Assembly: GCA_040290295.1 (NCBI GenBank)
Contig: PSMW01000018.1
Coordinates: forward strand, 3,691-67,690
Direction of reading: 5' to 3'
DNA: 64,000 nt
From: CAADGV01 sp040290295
GTDB taxonomy: Bacteria > Bacteroidota > Ignavibacteria > UBA10030 > UBA6906
Shown here: positions 55,671 to 63,824 of the stretch, piece by piece
Layout: every line of letters starts with the position of its first letter
Position numbering within the stretch: the first letter of the stretch is position 1
Made by a program: the position numbers and the translations under genes
Notes under the pieces: generated by a model
What the model was told of the DNA's origin: nothing
What the model saw: the letters and a program-made list of their open reading frames with translations, nothing else
Databases searched by the model: none

Positions 55671-55699
55671 TTGTGTTTTACTCCATGCGTTCATATATT
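55671..55699 (+). promoter_or_regulatory. Predicted promoter of the MalK-type ATPase gene
   Basis: TTGTGT (55671-55676), 17-base spacer, TATATT (55694-55699), about 70 bases before the ATG at 55771. No copy of the LacI operator lies next to it, so the ATPase may be expressed constitutively. Confidence 0.5.
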
Positions 55700-55770
55700 T
55701 TTCAAGAAATTTTTCTGAGCCGATCCTTCCTTAACAGCGGTTGGTTGTCACTCACACTCAGGTCACGCCC

Positions 55771-56874
55771 ATGGCAGAAGTTGTGTTGGAACATGTGTAT
55801 AAGATCTACGATGGCAAGGTCGCTGCTGTCAGCGATATGAATCTCACCATCCACGACAAAGAATTTGTCGTGTTGCTCGGTCCATCCGGGTGCGGCAAGT
55901 CCACAGCACTGCGCATGATCGCTGGACTCGAAGAGATCACGAAAGGCACGATCAGCATCGATGGCAAGGTGGTGAACGACGTTCCACCCAAAGACCGCGA
56001 TATCGCTATGGTTTTTCAGAACTATGCACTCTATCCACACATGAGTGTGTACGACAATCTCGCGTTCGGATTAAAACTTCGGAAGTACTCTAAGAGCGAA
56101 ATCGATGCACGTGTTCGTAGCGCCGCAAACATTCTTGGCATCGAGCAGTTCCTCGATCGGAAGCCGAAGGCGCTTTCCGGTGGACAGCGCCAGCGTGTCG
56201 CGCTCGGCAGAGCGATCGTGCGTCAGCCGAAAGTGTTTCTCTTCGACGAACCCCTCAGCAACCTCGACGCGAACCTGCGCGTTCAGATGCGAACCGAAAT
56301 TTCCCGCCTTCACCATCAATTGCAAACGACGATGATCTACGTGACGCATGATCAGATCGAAGCGATGAGCATGGGCGACCGTATTGTGGTGATGAAGGAC
56401 GGCATCATTCAGCAAGTCGATACGCCGCTCAATATCTACAATCATCCTGCAAACAAATTCGTCGCGGGTTTCATCGGCAGCCCGACGATGAACTTCATGA
56501 AAGGCATCGTCGAGCAGAACGGGCAACTGAAGTTCGTCCAAGAGCGGTCCAATCTGGCGCTCCCGCTGCCTTCCAAGACAGCAAAGAAACTCCTGGGGCA
56601 CGTTCGTTCTCGCGTTACGCTTGGCATACGCCCTGAACACATCTATCCGGCAAAGCCCACCGGCATCGCGAGCGTTGCGCCGATCAGGGCAAACGTCGAA
56701 GTCGTCGAACCTGTCGGTAATGAAGTGTTCGTGTACTTCTCCACCGGTACCGACGCGCAGTACGTTGCGCGCTTAGCAACCGACACGCCGCCCGAAGTGG
56801 GCAAGCCCTTCGAGTTCTATATCGACATATCCAAGCTGCACTTCTTCGACAACGAGACGGAGCGCGCCATCTGA
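55771..56874 (+). CDS. Carbohydrate ABC importer ATP-binding protein (MalK/UgpC/MsmK-like)
   Basis: 367 residues from MAEVVLEHVYKIYDG (ATG at 55771). Walker A GPSGCGKST, Q-loop VFQNYALYPHM, signature LSGGQRQRVALGRAI, Walker B VFLFDEPLSNLD and H-loop YVTHDQIEAMS, then a C-terminal TOBE/OB domain (PTMNFMKGIVEQ, TLGIRPEHIYPA) typical of CUT1-family sugar importers. It energises MalFG-type permeases from the cytoplasm. It is unlinked from the permease operon (21634-24720), has its own promoter and may serve several importers. Confidence 0.93.
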   Translation: MAEVVLEHVYKIYDGKVAAVSDMNLTIHDKEFVVLLGPSGCGKSTALRMIAGLEEITKGTISIDGKVVNDVPPKDRDIAMVFQNYALYPHMSVYDNLAFGLKLRKYSKSEIDARVRSAANILGIEQFLDRKPKALSGGQRQRVALGRAIVRQPKVFLFDEPLSNLDANLRVQMRTEISRLHHQLQTTMIYVTHDQIEAMSMGDRIVVMKDGIIQQVDTPLNIYNHPANKFVAGFIGSPTMNFMKGIVEQNGQLKFVQERSNLALPLPSKTAKKLLGHVRSRVTLGIRPEHIYPAKPTGIASVAPIRANVEVVEPVGNEVFVYFSTGTDAQYVARLATDTPPEVGKPFEFYIDISKLHFFDNETERAI

Positions 56875-56967
56875 TTGTTCAGAGGAAGACGTGCCTCTTC
56901 ACCGTTCCGTATGGCTATCGCAATGCGTCGAGAGCTTCCGTTATTTTCACCACATAACAGGTGACAC

Positions 56968-58572
56968 ATGGTAGGAAACCTTTCGTTACGAGATGCCCTC
57001 ATCATCGTTCTGTACTTCGTCGCCGTCCTTTCGGTCGGACTCTATTTCTCGCGCCGAAAAAAGACCACCACGGAATACTTTCTGGCAGGCAGGCATGTCG
57101 GTTGGATTGCGATCGGCGCGTCGTTGTTTTCGACCAACATTTCCAGCGAACACTTTTTGGGGTTGGCGGGAACGGGATCGAAGTCGGGACTTGCCGTCGG
57201 ACATTTCGAATGGTTGGCATGCCTCATCGTTCTCGTTTTGGGGTGGGTCTTCACGCCCTTCTATCTCAAGACCGGTGTCTTTACAATGCCGGAATTTCTG
57301 GAACGACGCTACAGCAGTGCAGCGCGATGGTATTTGAGTGTCGTTTCGATCGTTGCCTACATCTTTACTAAAATCTCGATCTCGCTCTACGCAGGCGGTA
57401 TCCTTCTCAAAGCTGTGGTGGGCTGGGACATGACGACCTCTGCCATCGTGATCGTGCTTGCAACGGGTCTTTACACTATTCTCGGCGGCCTTGCCGCCGT
57501 TATCTACACCGATCTCCTACAAACAGGTGTGCTCATTCTCGGTTCGATGGCCCTCACATGGATCGGGTTGCGCGAGGCTGGTGGCTGGAACGAGCTTGTC
57601 GCAGAAACGCCGCCGGAGTTTTGGAGTATGTTCAAACCGATGACGGATCCGGACTTTCCTTGGACAGGCATCGTGTTCGGCGCGCCGATCCTGGGCATTT
57701 GGTATTGGTGCACCGACCAGTACATCGTTCAACGAGTACTCAGCGCAAAGAATTTGGACCACGCACGAGGAGGCGCCATCTTCGCCGGCTTCTTGAAAAT
57801 CCTTCCCGTGTTCATTCTTGTTTTGCCGGGCATCATCGCCTTGAAACTTTCCAACGGCGCGGTCTCCGGCGATAAAGCCTATGCATGGATGGTCACTACC
57901 TACTTGCCGTCGGGAGTGCGGGGGCTGGTTGTCGCGGGTTTGCTTGCAGCACTCATGTCGTCGCTCAGCGGTATGTTCAATTCTACCTCCACCCTCCTGA
58001 CGATCGACATCTTCAAACGACTGCGCCCCAACGCCGATGAGCGCTCGCTGGTCGCGTTCGGTCGCCTCGCCACCGGCGTGATGGTATTGCTCGGCTTGGC
58101 GTGGATTCCCTTTATCGGTCTCTTGAGTGATGAACGGATGTATGTGTACCTGCAGAGCGTGCAGGCATATATTTCTCCGCCTATTGCAGCGTGTTTTCTG
58201 TTCGGCATTTTTTGGCATCGCGTCAACGGCAAGGGTGCGATCGCTTCGTTGCTCACGGGATTCATGCTGGGCGCGTTCCGCTTCATCATCGAAATTCAGG
58301 CGAAGACCGGTACGCTCGATAGTGCATTTCTTCATTCGGTTGCGTCGGTCAACTTTCTCCACTACGCGATCTTCCTCTTCGTGGTTTCTTCAGCTGTCTT
58401 AGTGGGCGTGAGTCTCGATACAGAAGCACCCGACCGGAGGACGTTGCAGCATCTTACCTTTTCCGAAGCCGGCAACATACACTTCGAGAGGGGAAAGTAT
58501 CATGCCCTCAATGTGACTGCTTCGATTGCGCTCGTCGTTATCCTGCTTGGCTTGTGGTGGACGTTCAGATAG
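56968..58572 (+). CDS. Sodium/solute symporter of the SSS family (SGLT-like)
   Basis: 534 residues, 13-14 membrane helices. Family landmarks: EYFLAGRHVGWIAIGASLFSTNISSEHFLGLAGTG near the N-terminus (the G-R-x-x-x-W and sodium-site region), ILGGLAAVIYTDLLQ (the typical G-G-x-x-A-V-x-x-T-D), IWYWCTDQYIVQRVL and LLAALMSSLSGMFNSTSTLLT. The W-C-T-D-Q and S-x-F-N-S-x-S-T motifs resemble sugar-transporting members, so glucose or another hexose is a reasonable guess beside a glucan locus. AGGTGA precedes the ATG. It follows malK by 93 bases. Confidence 0.9.
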   Translation: MVGNLSLRDALIIVLYFVAVLSVGLYFSRRKKTTTEYFLAGRHVGWIAIGASLFSTNISSEHFLGLAGTGSKSGLAVGHFEWLACLIVLVLGWVFTPFYLKTGVFTMPEFLERRYSSAARWYLSVVSIVAYIFTKISISLYAGGILLKAVVGWDMTTSAIVIVLATGLYTILGGLAAVIYTDLLQTGVLILGSMALTWIGLREAGGWNELVAETPPEFWSMFKPMTDPDFPWTGIVFGAPILGIWYWCTDQYIVQRVLSAKNLDHARGGAIFAGFLKILPVFILVLPGIIALKLSNGAVSGDKAYAWMVTTYLPSGVRGLVVAGLLAALMSSLSGMFNSTSTLLTIDIFKRLRPNADERSLVAFGRLATGVMVLLGLAWIPFIGLLSDERMYVYLQSVQAYISPPIAACFLFGIFWHRVNGKGAIASLLTGFMLGAFRFIIEIQAKTGTLDSAFLHSVASVNFLHYAIFLFVVSSAVLVGVSLDTEAPDRRTLQHLTFSEAGNIHFERGKYHALNVTASIALVVILLGLWWTFR

Positions 58573-58583
58573 CACACACGGGC

Positions 58584-59417
58584 ATGCAGCCCAAGACGGC
58601 GGTCATCAACGGAACACCTCTGACGTACGTCGAAGCTGGTGCCGGCGTTCCCGTCGTGTTCGTTCACGGTTCGCTTGCCGACTATCGAACGTGGAAGGCT
58701 CAACTCCTCCCCTTCAGCGAACGGTTCCATGTCTTCGCGTACAGTCGTCGATTCCATTACCCAAAAACGTGGTCACCCGATGATGAAGACTATGCCGTCG
58801 AGACTCACGCGGCAGATCTCTCTGCCTTCATACAGCAGCACTGTCCAGAGTCGGCACATCTTGTTTGCGCTTCGTGGGGCGGAAACGTCGCGCTTACGTT
58901 TGCGGTTCGAGAACCGGCGCGCGTTCGTTCGCTGGTGTTGTGTGAACCGCCGGCATTACCCCTGCTGGAACACGACACGCAAAGCAGAGCGTTGCTGGAA
59001 GCGTTCTATCGAACGGTCATCGGACCGACGCGAGAAGCATTGCTTCACGACGAAGAGGATCGGGGCCTTGAATTTTTTATCGACGGCGTTATGGGGAACG
59101 GCGCGTACCGATCCATGCACGAAGGTGTTCGCTCGTATTTCATACAAAACCTTCCAGCATTCAAAGGCGAACTTCTCTCCCGACGTTATCTGCATGCTTT
59201 CCCACACAAGCAAATTCATTCGATTGCTCATCCCGTGCTGTTGTTGGAGGCGGAAAAGAGCCCGCCGTTGTTCCATCGCATACTCGATATTCTTCAATCG
59301 AAGTTGCCGAACGTCGAGCGGCACACCGTTGCGAACGCATCGCACGGCATGCATGCCGACAACCCGCAAGCGTTTAACAACATCGTTCTCGACTTTCTCT
59401 CCTATCACTTCCCATGA
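58584..59417 (+). CDS. Alpha/beta-hydrolase fold protein
   Basis: 277 residues from the ATG at 58584, 11 bases after the symporter stop. Family features: oxyanion H-G in VVFVHGSLADYRTW, nucleophile elbow VCASWGGNVAL, where the serine is kept but the first glycine of G-x-S-x-G is alanine, and a C-terminal histidine in NASHGMHADNP. No signal peptide. The substrate is unknown; it is close to the general esterase/hydrolase group. The downstream peptidase gene begins 24 bases later. Confidence 0.85.
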   Translation: MQPKTAVINGTPLTYVEAGAGVPVVFVHGSLADYRTWKAQLLPFSERFHVFAYSRRFHYPKTWSPDDEDYAVETHAADLSAFIQQHCPESAHLVCASWGGNVALTFAVREPARVRSLVLCEPPALPLLEHDTQSRALLEAFYRTVIGPTREALLHDEEDRGLEFFIDGVMGNGAYRSMHEGVRSYFIQNLPAFKGELLSRRYLHAFPHKQIHSIAHPVLLLEAEKSPPLFHRILDILQSKLPNVERHTVANASHGMHADNPQAFNNIVLDFLSYHFP

Positions 59418-59440
59418 GCCACGATAAAGGAGGTTCCATC

Positions 59441-61666
59441 ATGCGTACTACCAAAGCATACTTAGGCTGGTGGGTTTCTGTGACGTGCATGACGATCGTT
59501 TTCACCGTCTCCGCACAATCGCTCAAGAACTTCACCATCGAGGATATGTCGGCGCCCAGTGTACTGCAGGCGTTCTCTACACCCACGGTGTGGTGGCTGA
59601 ACGACAACACCGCGCTCGTTATCGATACACTCGTGCCAGCCACCGAGCAGGGCATCGAGCGGCTCGATTCGCGTTCGGGGAAGCGCACGCTCATCATCCG
59701 CCACGAAGATGCGACGAACCAATTCCGACAGCTATTCTCCGAGGCGAACGCCCCGTCACTCCCACAATTCCCCTCGCTCGTCGCAACCAATGGAAGATTC
59801 TGCGGCTACCTCATACGCGGTGACATCTTCCTGCTCGATCTGCAAGAGAAAAAGTTCCAGCGCGTCACCGAGACTCCCGCTCAAGAGCAAACAGTCACTT
59901 TCTCTCCTGATGCAAAAAAGCTCGCGTTCGTGCGAGCCAACAATCTCTACGTGTACGACATCGCGACGCGCAACGAAACACAGCTCACGACCGACGGGAA
60001 CGATTCCACACTGAACGGGATCCCATCGTGGGTGTATTGGGAGGAAGTGTTCGGAAGGAGTGATCTTGCCTACTGGTGGTCGCCCGACTCTCGTACGATC
60101 GCCTATCTTCATACCGACGAATCGGGTGTCAGCATTCAACACTACGTGGATATCACACCTTGGACACCAACGGTTACGACACAACGGTATCCGAAAGTGG
60201 GAGAAAACAATCCGAGCGTGCGTGTGGGATTTCTTGACCTCGCTAAACCCGACACAACCGTCTGGGCAGCCCTTGCTCCTGAATCGTACGAGTACATCGT
60301 TCGCGTCGATTGGCTCCCGACATCGAAGGAGGCATGCATCCGCACGCTCAATCGTTTGCAAACCGAACTGTCGTTCTCCTTCGTGGATCGCGCCACCGGC
60401 GCCGCGCGTTTCATCATGAAGGATGTGAACGATGGATGGATCAACGTATCGGACGACCTTTACTTCACCGCGGACGGGAAGCATTTCATCACCTCGTCGG
60501 AGCGAAGCGGGTATGCACATCTCTATCGCTTCGCAATGAACGGTGCGCTCGTTAATCAAATCACCACCGGCGACTGGGCACTCAGTTCTTCGGCAAGCGT
60601 CTTTTGGGTGAGGAAAGCAATCGCCGGCGTGGACGAGAAAAACGGTCTCATCTATTTCACCGCACTCGAGAAGTCGTCCACAGAGCGACATCTCTATCGG
60701 ATCAAGATGGATGGATCAGGACTGACGAGATTGACGAAACAGGACGGGACGCATTTCATTTCCATGAGTCCAAACACTCGTTACTACTTCGATCGGTTCT
60801 CCAGCGCCACCACTCCCCCATCGTTGACGATGTATGAGACTGCGACAACGAGAACGATCGCACTCTCGAAGCCGTCGTTGGCGGGATTGAAAGAGTACGC
60901 GTTCAGCACGCAGGAGCTGTTCCACATTCCTGCACGCGATGGGTTTCTCCTCCCTGCCTCGGTCCTGAAACCGAAAACGATGGAAGAAGGAAAGAGATAT
61001 CCGGTGATCGTGTACGTGTACGGAGGACCTTCAGCGCCGACCGTGGCGAATTCGTTCACTCAAACGCTGCTCTGGGACAATGTGCTGGCGGCCGAAGGAT
61101 ATGTCGTCATGCGCGTCGACAATCGCGCCGCAACCGGCATCAGTAAAACCTTGGAAAATCTTTTGCTCTACAGAACGCCCGGTGAAGTAGAGCTCAACGA
61201 CTTGGTTGACGGCGTGCGATGGATGAAACAACAAGCGTACGTCGACCCGGAACGCTTCGGCGTTTGGGGATGGAGCGGCGGTGGAACGAACACGCTGCTC
61301 GCGATGACACGCTCACAAGAGTTCAAGGCAGGCATTGCGGGCGCGGGTGTCACCGACTTCCGTTTGTACGATACGAAGTGGGCTGAAGCAATGATGAAAA
61401 CAGAAAAGGAGAATAAGGAAGGATATGAACGCGTATCGCTGATGAAGTATGCGAAAAACCTTCACGGCAAGCTCATGCTCATCCACGGCACGCACGACGA
61501 CAATGTGCATATCCAAAACACGTATCTGTTCATCCAGGAATTGATCAAAGCGGACAAGCTGTTCGAACTGGTGGTGTACCCCATGCAAGGGCATGGTATC
61601 CGAGGCGCCACAACGCGACGGCATTTGAACAGAACGATGTTGGATTTTTGGAAGAGGAACTTGTAA
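59441..61666 (+). CDS. Dipeptidyl-peptidase IV-type S9 prolyl oligopeptidase, exported
   Basis: 741 residues from MRTTKAYLGWW (ATG 59441-59443, AAAGGAGG about 8 bases upstream). Signal peptide ends near FTVSAQ. An N-terminal beta-propeller with the DPP-IV substrate-anchoring glutamates in PSWVYWEEVFGR. A C-terminal hydrolase domain with YVYGGPSAP, nucleophile in WGWSGGGTNT, acid in IHGTHDDNVH and histidine in MQGHGIRG. It removes N-terminal dipeptides, usually X-Pro, from oligopeptides, probably in the periplasm. It follows the alpha/beta-hydrolase gene on the same strand. Confidence 0.92.
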   Translation: MRTTKAYLGWWVSVTCMTIVFTVSAQSLKNFTIEDMSAPSVLQAFSTPTVWWLNDNTALVIDTLVPATEQGIERLDSRSGKRTLIIRHEDATNQFRQLFSEANAPSLPQFPSLVATNGRFCGYLIRGDIFLLDLQEKKFQRVTETPAQEQTVTFSPDAKKLAFVRANNLYVYDIATRNETQLTTDGNDSTLNGIPSWVYWEEVFGRSDLAYWWSPDSRTIAYLHTDESGVSIQHYVDITPWTPTVTTQRYPKVGENNPSVRVGFLDLAKPDTTVWAALAPESYEYIVRVDWLPTSKEACIRTLNRLQTELSFSFVDRATGAARFIMKDVNDGWINVSDDLYFTADGKHFITSSERSGYAHLYRFAMNGALVNQITTGDWALSSSASVFWVRKAIAGVDEKNGLIYFTALEKSSTERHLYRIKMDGSGLTRLTKQDGTHFISMSPNTRYYFDRFSSATTPPSLTMYETATTRTIALSKPSLAGLKEYAFSTQELFHIPARDGFLLPASVLKPKTMEEGKRYPVIVYVYGGPSAPTVANSFTQTLLWDNVLAAEGYVVMRVDNRAATGISKTLENLLLYRTPGEVELNDLVDGVRWMKQQAYVDPERFGVWGWSGGGTNTLLAMTRSQEFKAGIAGAGVTDFRLYDTKWAEAMMKTEKENKEGYERVSLMKYAKNLHGKLMLIHGTHDDNVHIQNTYLFIQELIKADKLFELVVYPMQGHGIRGATTRRHLNRTMLDFWKRNL

Positions 61667-61700
61667 CGAAGGCTGCGTGCGGAAAGGCGTAGCGACAATG

Positions 61701-61738
61701 GAAGCAGGAGGTCCATGCATCGACGCACCTCCTGCTTC
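61701..61738. terminator. Strong hairpin between convergent genes
   Basis: Perfect 12-bp stem GAAGCAGGAGGT / ACCTCCTGCTTC with a 14-base loop, 34 bases after the peptidase stop and 18 bases from the stop of the opposing gene. No T-run follows on either side, so termination is probable rather than proved by sequence. Confidence 0.6.
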
Positions 61739-61755
61739 ATCTGTTCAGAACGTGA

Positions 61756-61962
61756 TCATGCCCTGAAGTCAACACGCAAACCTACTCCCGACGATGCCGC
61801 AAGCTCCTCGCTCGATTGGACGAGCTTCAGCACCATCGCCGCTTCACTCTCCAACTGATCCCGGACGACTTTCGCAGCAATCCGTTGCTGGAGTTGCCCG
61901 CCCTTCGGTGACGTAAGCACTCCGAGCACGGCTGCGTAGCCTGAACTTCCACTGACAGACAT
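61756..61962 (-). CDS. YjfB-like putative motility protein
   Basis: 68 residues from the ATG at 61960-61962 with AAGGAG 5 bases upstream; the longer open frame is not supported. The sequence (MSVSGSSGYAAVLGVL, then GGQLQQRIAAKVVRDQLESE and a C-terminal LVQSSEELAASSGVGLRVDF) resembles the short YjfB family, annotated as motility-associated in Bacillus. No membrane segment. A sigma28-like promoter sequence lies upstream (62010-62037). The assignment is by length and general pattern, so moderate. Confidence 0.55.
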   Translation of the reverse strand: MSVSGSSGYAAVLGVLTSPKGGQLQQRIAAKVVRDQLESEAAMVLKLVQSSEELAASSGVGLRVDFRA

Positions 61963-62009
61963 ATCCGCTCCTTTCTGCATACGGAATCGGGGGAAGGATT
62001 CTTCCAGAG

Positions 62010-62037
62010 ATATCGGCATATTGCTCGCAATTCTGTA
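62010..62037 (-). promoter_or_regulatory. Possible sigma28 (flagellar/motility) promoter
   Basis: Minus strand: TACA (62034-62037), 16-base spacer, GCCGATAT (62010-62017). The -10 equals the Bacillus sigmaD consensus, and the -35 is one base off TAAA. It would place transcription start about 40 bases before the YjfB-like ATG. Confidence 0.4.
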
Positions 62038-62197
62038 GAGTTCGGCTCCCCCGCTCATTTGAGTGCCGTGATAGGCGGGCAGAAGAAGACACATTGAGCA
62101 GCAAGTTTCAATACTTTAGCTATCGCCGACGGTGGAGGGCTGGTTAATCTTCCGCTCCTTTGATCATAAAACCACGAGAGAGAGTGAATCCCGCGCC

Positions 62198-62464
62198 CTA
62201 TACCTCAATGGTCGTATCGTACGCCGCCAACGGCTTGTCGTTCCGTGTAGCTCGCTCGGAGTCGGTCTCCAGCACTTCCACCCGATAGCTGTACGACGCT
62301 CCGACGCCAACAACGGAACGTTCGGCAATGCGAAGGAGATGCTTGACATCCGCCGAGAAGACGACATCGCTCGCGCTGCTCGACCGCTGGACCGCACGTT
62401 GGCAGTTCACCACGGTGCCTGCGACCAGCATAAGAACAAGAATTTTAAGAACGAAGAGCTTCAC
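62198..62464 (-). CDS. Small exported protein of unknown function
   Basis: 88 residues from a GTG at 62462-62464, chosen because AGGAGG lies about 7 bases upstream. An N-terminal hydrophobic signal (LFVLKILVLMLVAGTVVNC) ends in a cysteine, but VVNC is a poor lipobox. The short mature part (VVFSADVKHLLRIAERSVVG) shows no known domain. It follows the hydrogenase fragment by 60 bases on the same strand. Confidence 0.5.
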   Translation of the reverse strand: MKLFVLKILVLMLVAGTVVNCQRAVQRSSSASDVVFSADVKHLLRIAERSVVGVGASYSYRVEVLETDSERATRNDKPLAAYDTTIEV

Positions 62465-62524
62465 GTACCGCCTCCTGTACTGCTGGCGGAGAAACTGCAC
62501 CGAGAGGCATTCGCCCTCAGCATA

Positions 62525-63259
62525 CTATCGATCGTCGACCGTGAGCCGAACAAAGTGCGTCGCGGACGAAATACAGGGATCGTAATTGCGCACCGCTTGT
62601 TCCGTTTTCCATGTGAGAAGTTCTCGCGGTAAATCCACGTTCTTCGAAACAAAGCGTCGCACGTCGTTCTCGATGGTCGAGAGATTTTGTGCTGTCGGAG
62701 GAACGATGTTCGCATCCTGAATCCTACCATCGTCCCCGATGCGGTAGCGATGATACAGCAAGCCTCGAGGCGCTTCCGTCGCCCCGAATCCCGTCCCGGC
62801 TCGTACAATCACTTTAACCGCAGCGGCTTCCGGCTCCTCGTACTGCTCGACGATGCGCACGGCTTCATCGTACGCAGAAAGCGTCTCAAGTGCACGCACG
62901 ATGATGCTCTTGAACGGATTCCTCAGCGGCGGCTTCACGCCTATGTCTTCAGCAACCTCGCGAGTGAGTAACGAGAGCCGGTCGAAGTTGAGATTGAATC
63001 GGGCAAGCGGGCCGACGGTATACGCCCCTTTCCCTCGCTGGGTTGAGTGAAGCGCGTGAGAATGGGCAACATGACGCTCCTCGAAGTGGAACTCAAACTC
63101 TCGCACGGCGATCTCCAATCCACTACTCGCTACAATCCTTCCCCGATCCAACGGATACTCATCGTCCGCTCGGAGCGAGACAAACTCGTAGTCAACGTCG
63201 AAGAGCGGAAAATCGAATGTGCTGACCAGACGCGCCAGCTCAACAGCCGCCGGCCGATC
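62525..63259 (-). pseudogene. C-terminal fragment of a [NiFe]-hydrogenase large subunit (group 3b-like), last Cys replaced
   Basis: About 244 residues remain. The sequence GKGAYTVGPLARFNLNFDRL, then PPLRNPFKSIIVRALETL, RAGTGFGATEAPRGLLYHRY, IVPPTAQNLSTIE and AVRNYDPCISSATHF, is the C-terminal half of cytoplasmic bidirectional [NiFe]-hydrogenase (HydA/HoxH-type) large subunits. The nickel-binding motif should be D-P-C-x-x-C-x-x-H; here the second cysteine is serine (TCC where TGC is expected). The 5' part, with the N-terminal C-x-x-C, is absent: at about 63258 the frame runs into the hemerythrin-like gene in another phase. It is either a decayed gene or one cut by a mis-assembly. Confidence 0.8.
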
Positions 63260-63776
63260 ACGGCGACAGGCCGTAGGCGCGGGCGAGTTCCGCCTTTTCC
63301 TCCGCGTTCAGGAGTCGTTCCGCCATCGGAAAGAGGACGTTTTCTTCCTTCATGAAATGTTCGCTCAAAATCGCATGCGCCCTTGCCGCGTGTGAGGCGA
63401 TTTTCCCGGCGCGCGCGGCGGACACCGGAAGCGGCTCTCGTTCGGCGGCTTCGAGGAACGTTTTCAGCAGTTGCTTGGCGGTTTCGTGTTCGTATTCCAT
63501 GACGGCGATCGGACCGCCTTCGCGGCCGATGTAGCGGGCCATCATCGGGAACAAATGGTCTTCTTCCCGCGCGGAGTGCGGGTCGAGTTCGGCAACGAAT
63601 GCTGCAACGCGCGCGCGGAGGTCGGCGAGCCTGTCGGCGGCGTCGGCCGTCCCGGCGGGGATCGTTTCGGCCAGGCGCGCGAAATCGTCCATTTGTTGCC
63701 GCAGCGGGCCGTGTTCGCGTTTCAGAAGAGCAAGGGGTTCGCAAAGAGACGTGTTCGGATCGGCGAATCCGTACAT
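63258..63776 (-). CDS. Hemerythrin-like (HHE cation-binding) protein
   Basis: 172 residues. Four-helix bundle ligands are recognisable: LLKREHGPLRQQM, DPHSAREEDHLFPMM, VMEYEHETAKQLL and EHFMKEENVLFPMAERLL, the H...HxxxE...H...HxxxE pattern for a di-iron site binding oxygen or nitric oxide. AAAGGAG lies upstream of the ATG, as in Firmicutes. The gene is richer in G+C and uses other codons (GCG, CTG, CGC) than the rest of the window. Similar genes stand next to ywiC in Bacillales, which fits the fragment on its right. Probably foreign to the main genome. Confidence 0.85.
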   Translation of the reverse strand: MYGFADPNTSLCEPLALLKREHGPLRQQMDDFARLAETIPAGTADAADRLADLRARVAAFVAELDPHSAREEDHLFPMMARYIGREGGPIAVMEYEHETAKQLLKTFLEAAEREPLPVSAARAGKIASHAARAHAILSEHFMKEENVLFPMAERLLNAEEKAELARAYGLSP

Positions 63777-63824
63777 GGCGATCGCTCCTTTTGTCAGATT
63801 TTTCGATTCGGTGGAAGCCTGTTT

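Larger units (their letters stand above)
55183..55770. other. Intergenic region between lacI and the malK-type gene, with a doubtful Cys-rich frame
   Basis: 588 bases holding the lacI promoter and operator (55219-55263) and the predicted malK promoter (55671-55699). A minus-strand open frame at 55260-55694 would encode 144 residues with 9 or more cysteines, including RCPNCVCELDSHSIIAIS. Its codon use looks ordinary, but it stops inside the lacI -35 hexamer, lacks a ribosome site and matches no family I recognise, so it is not called as a gene. Confidence 0.4.

Noticed and set aside
63130..63744. 204-codon minus-strand open frame very rich in arginine across the junction
   Set aside because: It overlaps the hemerythrin-like gene and the hydrogenase fragment in another phase; the arginine-rich composition is typical of a GC-rich shadow frame.
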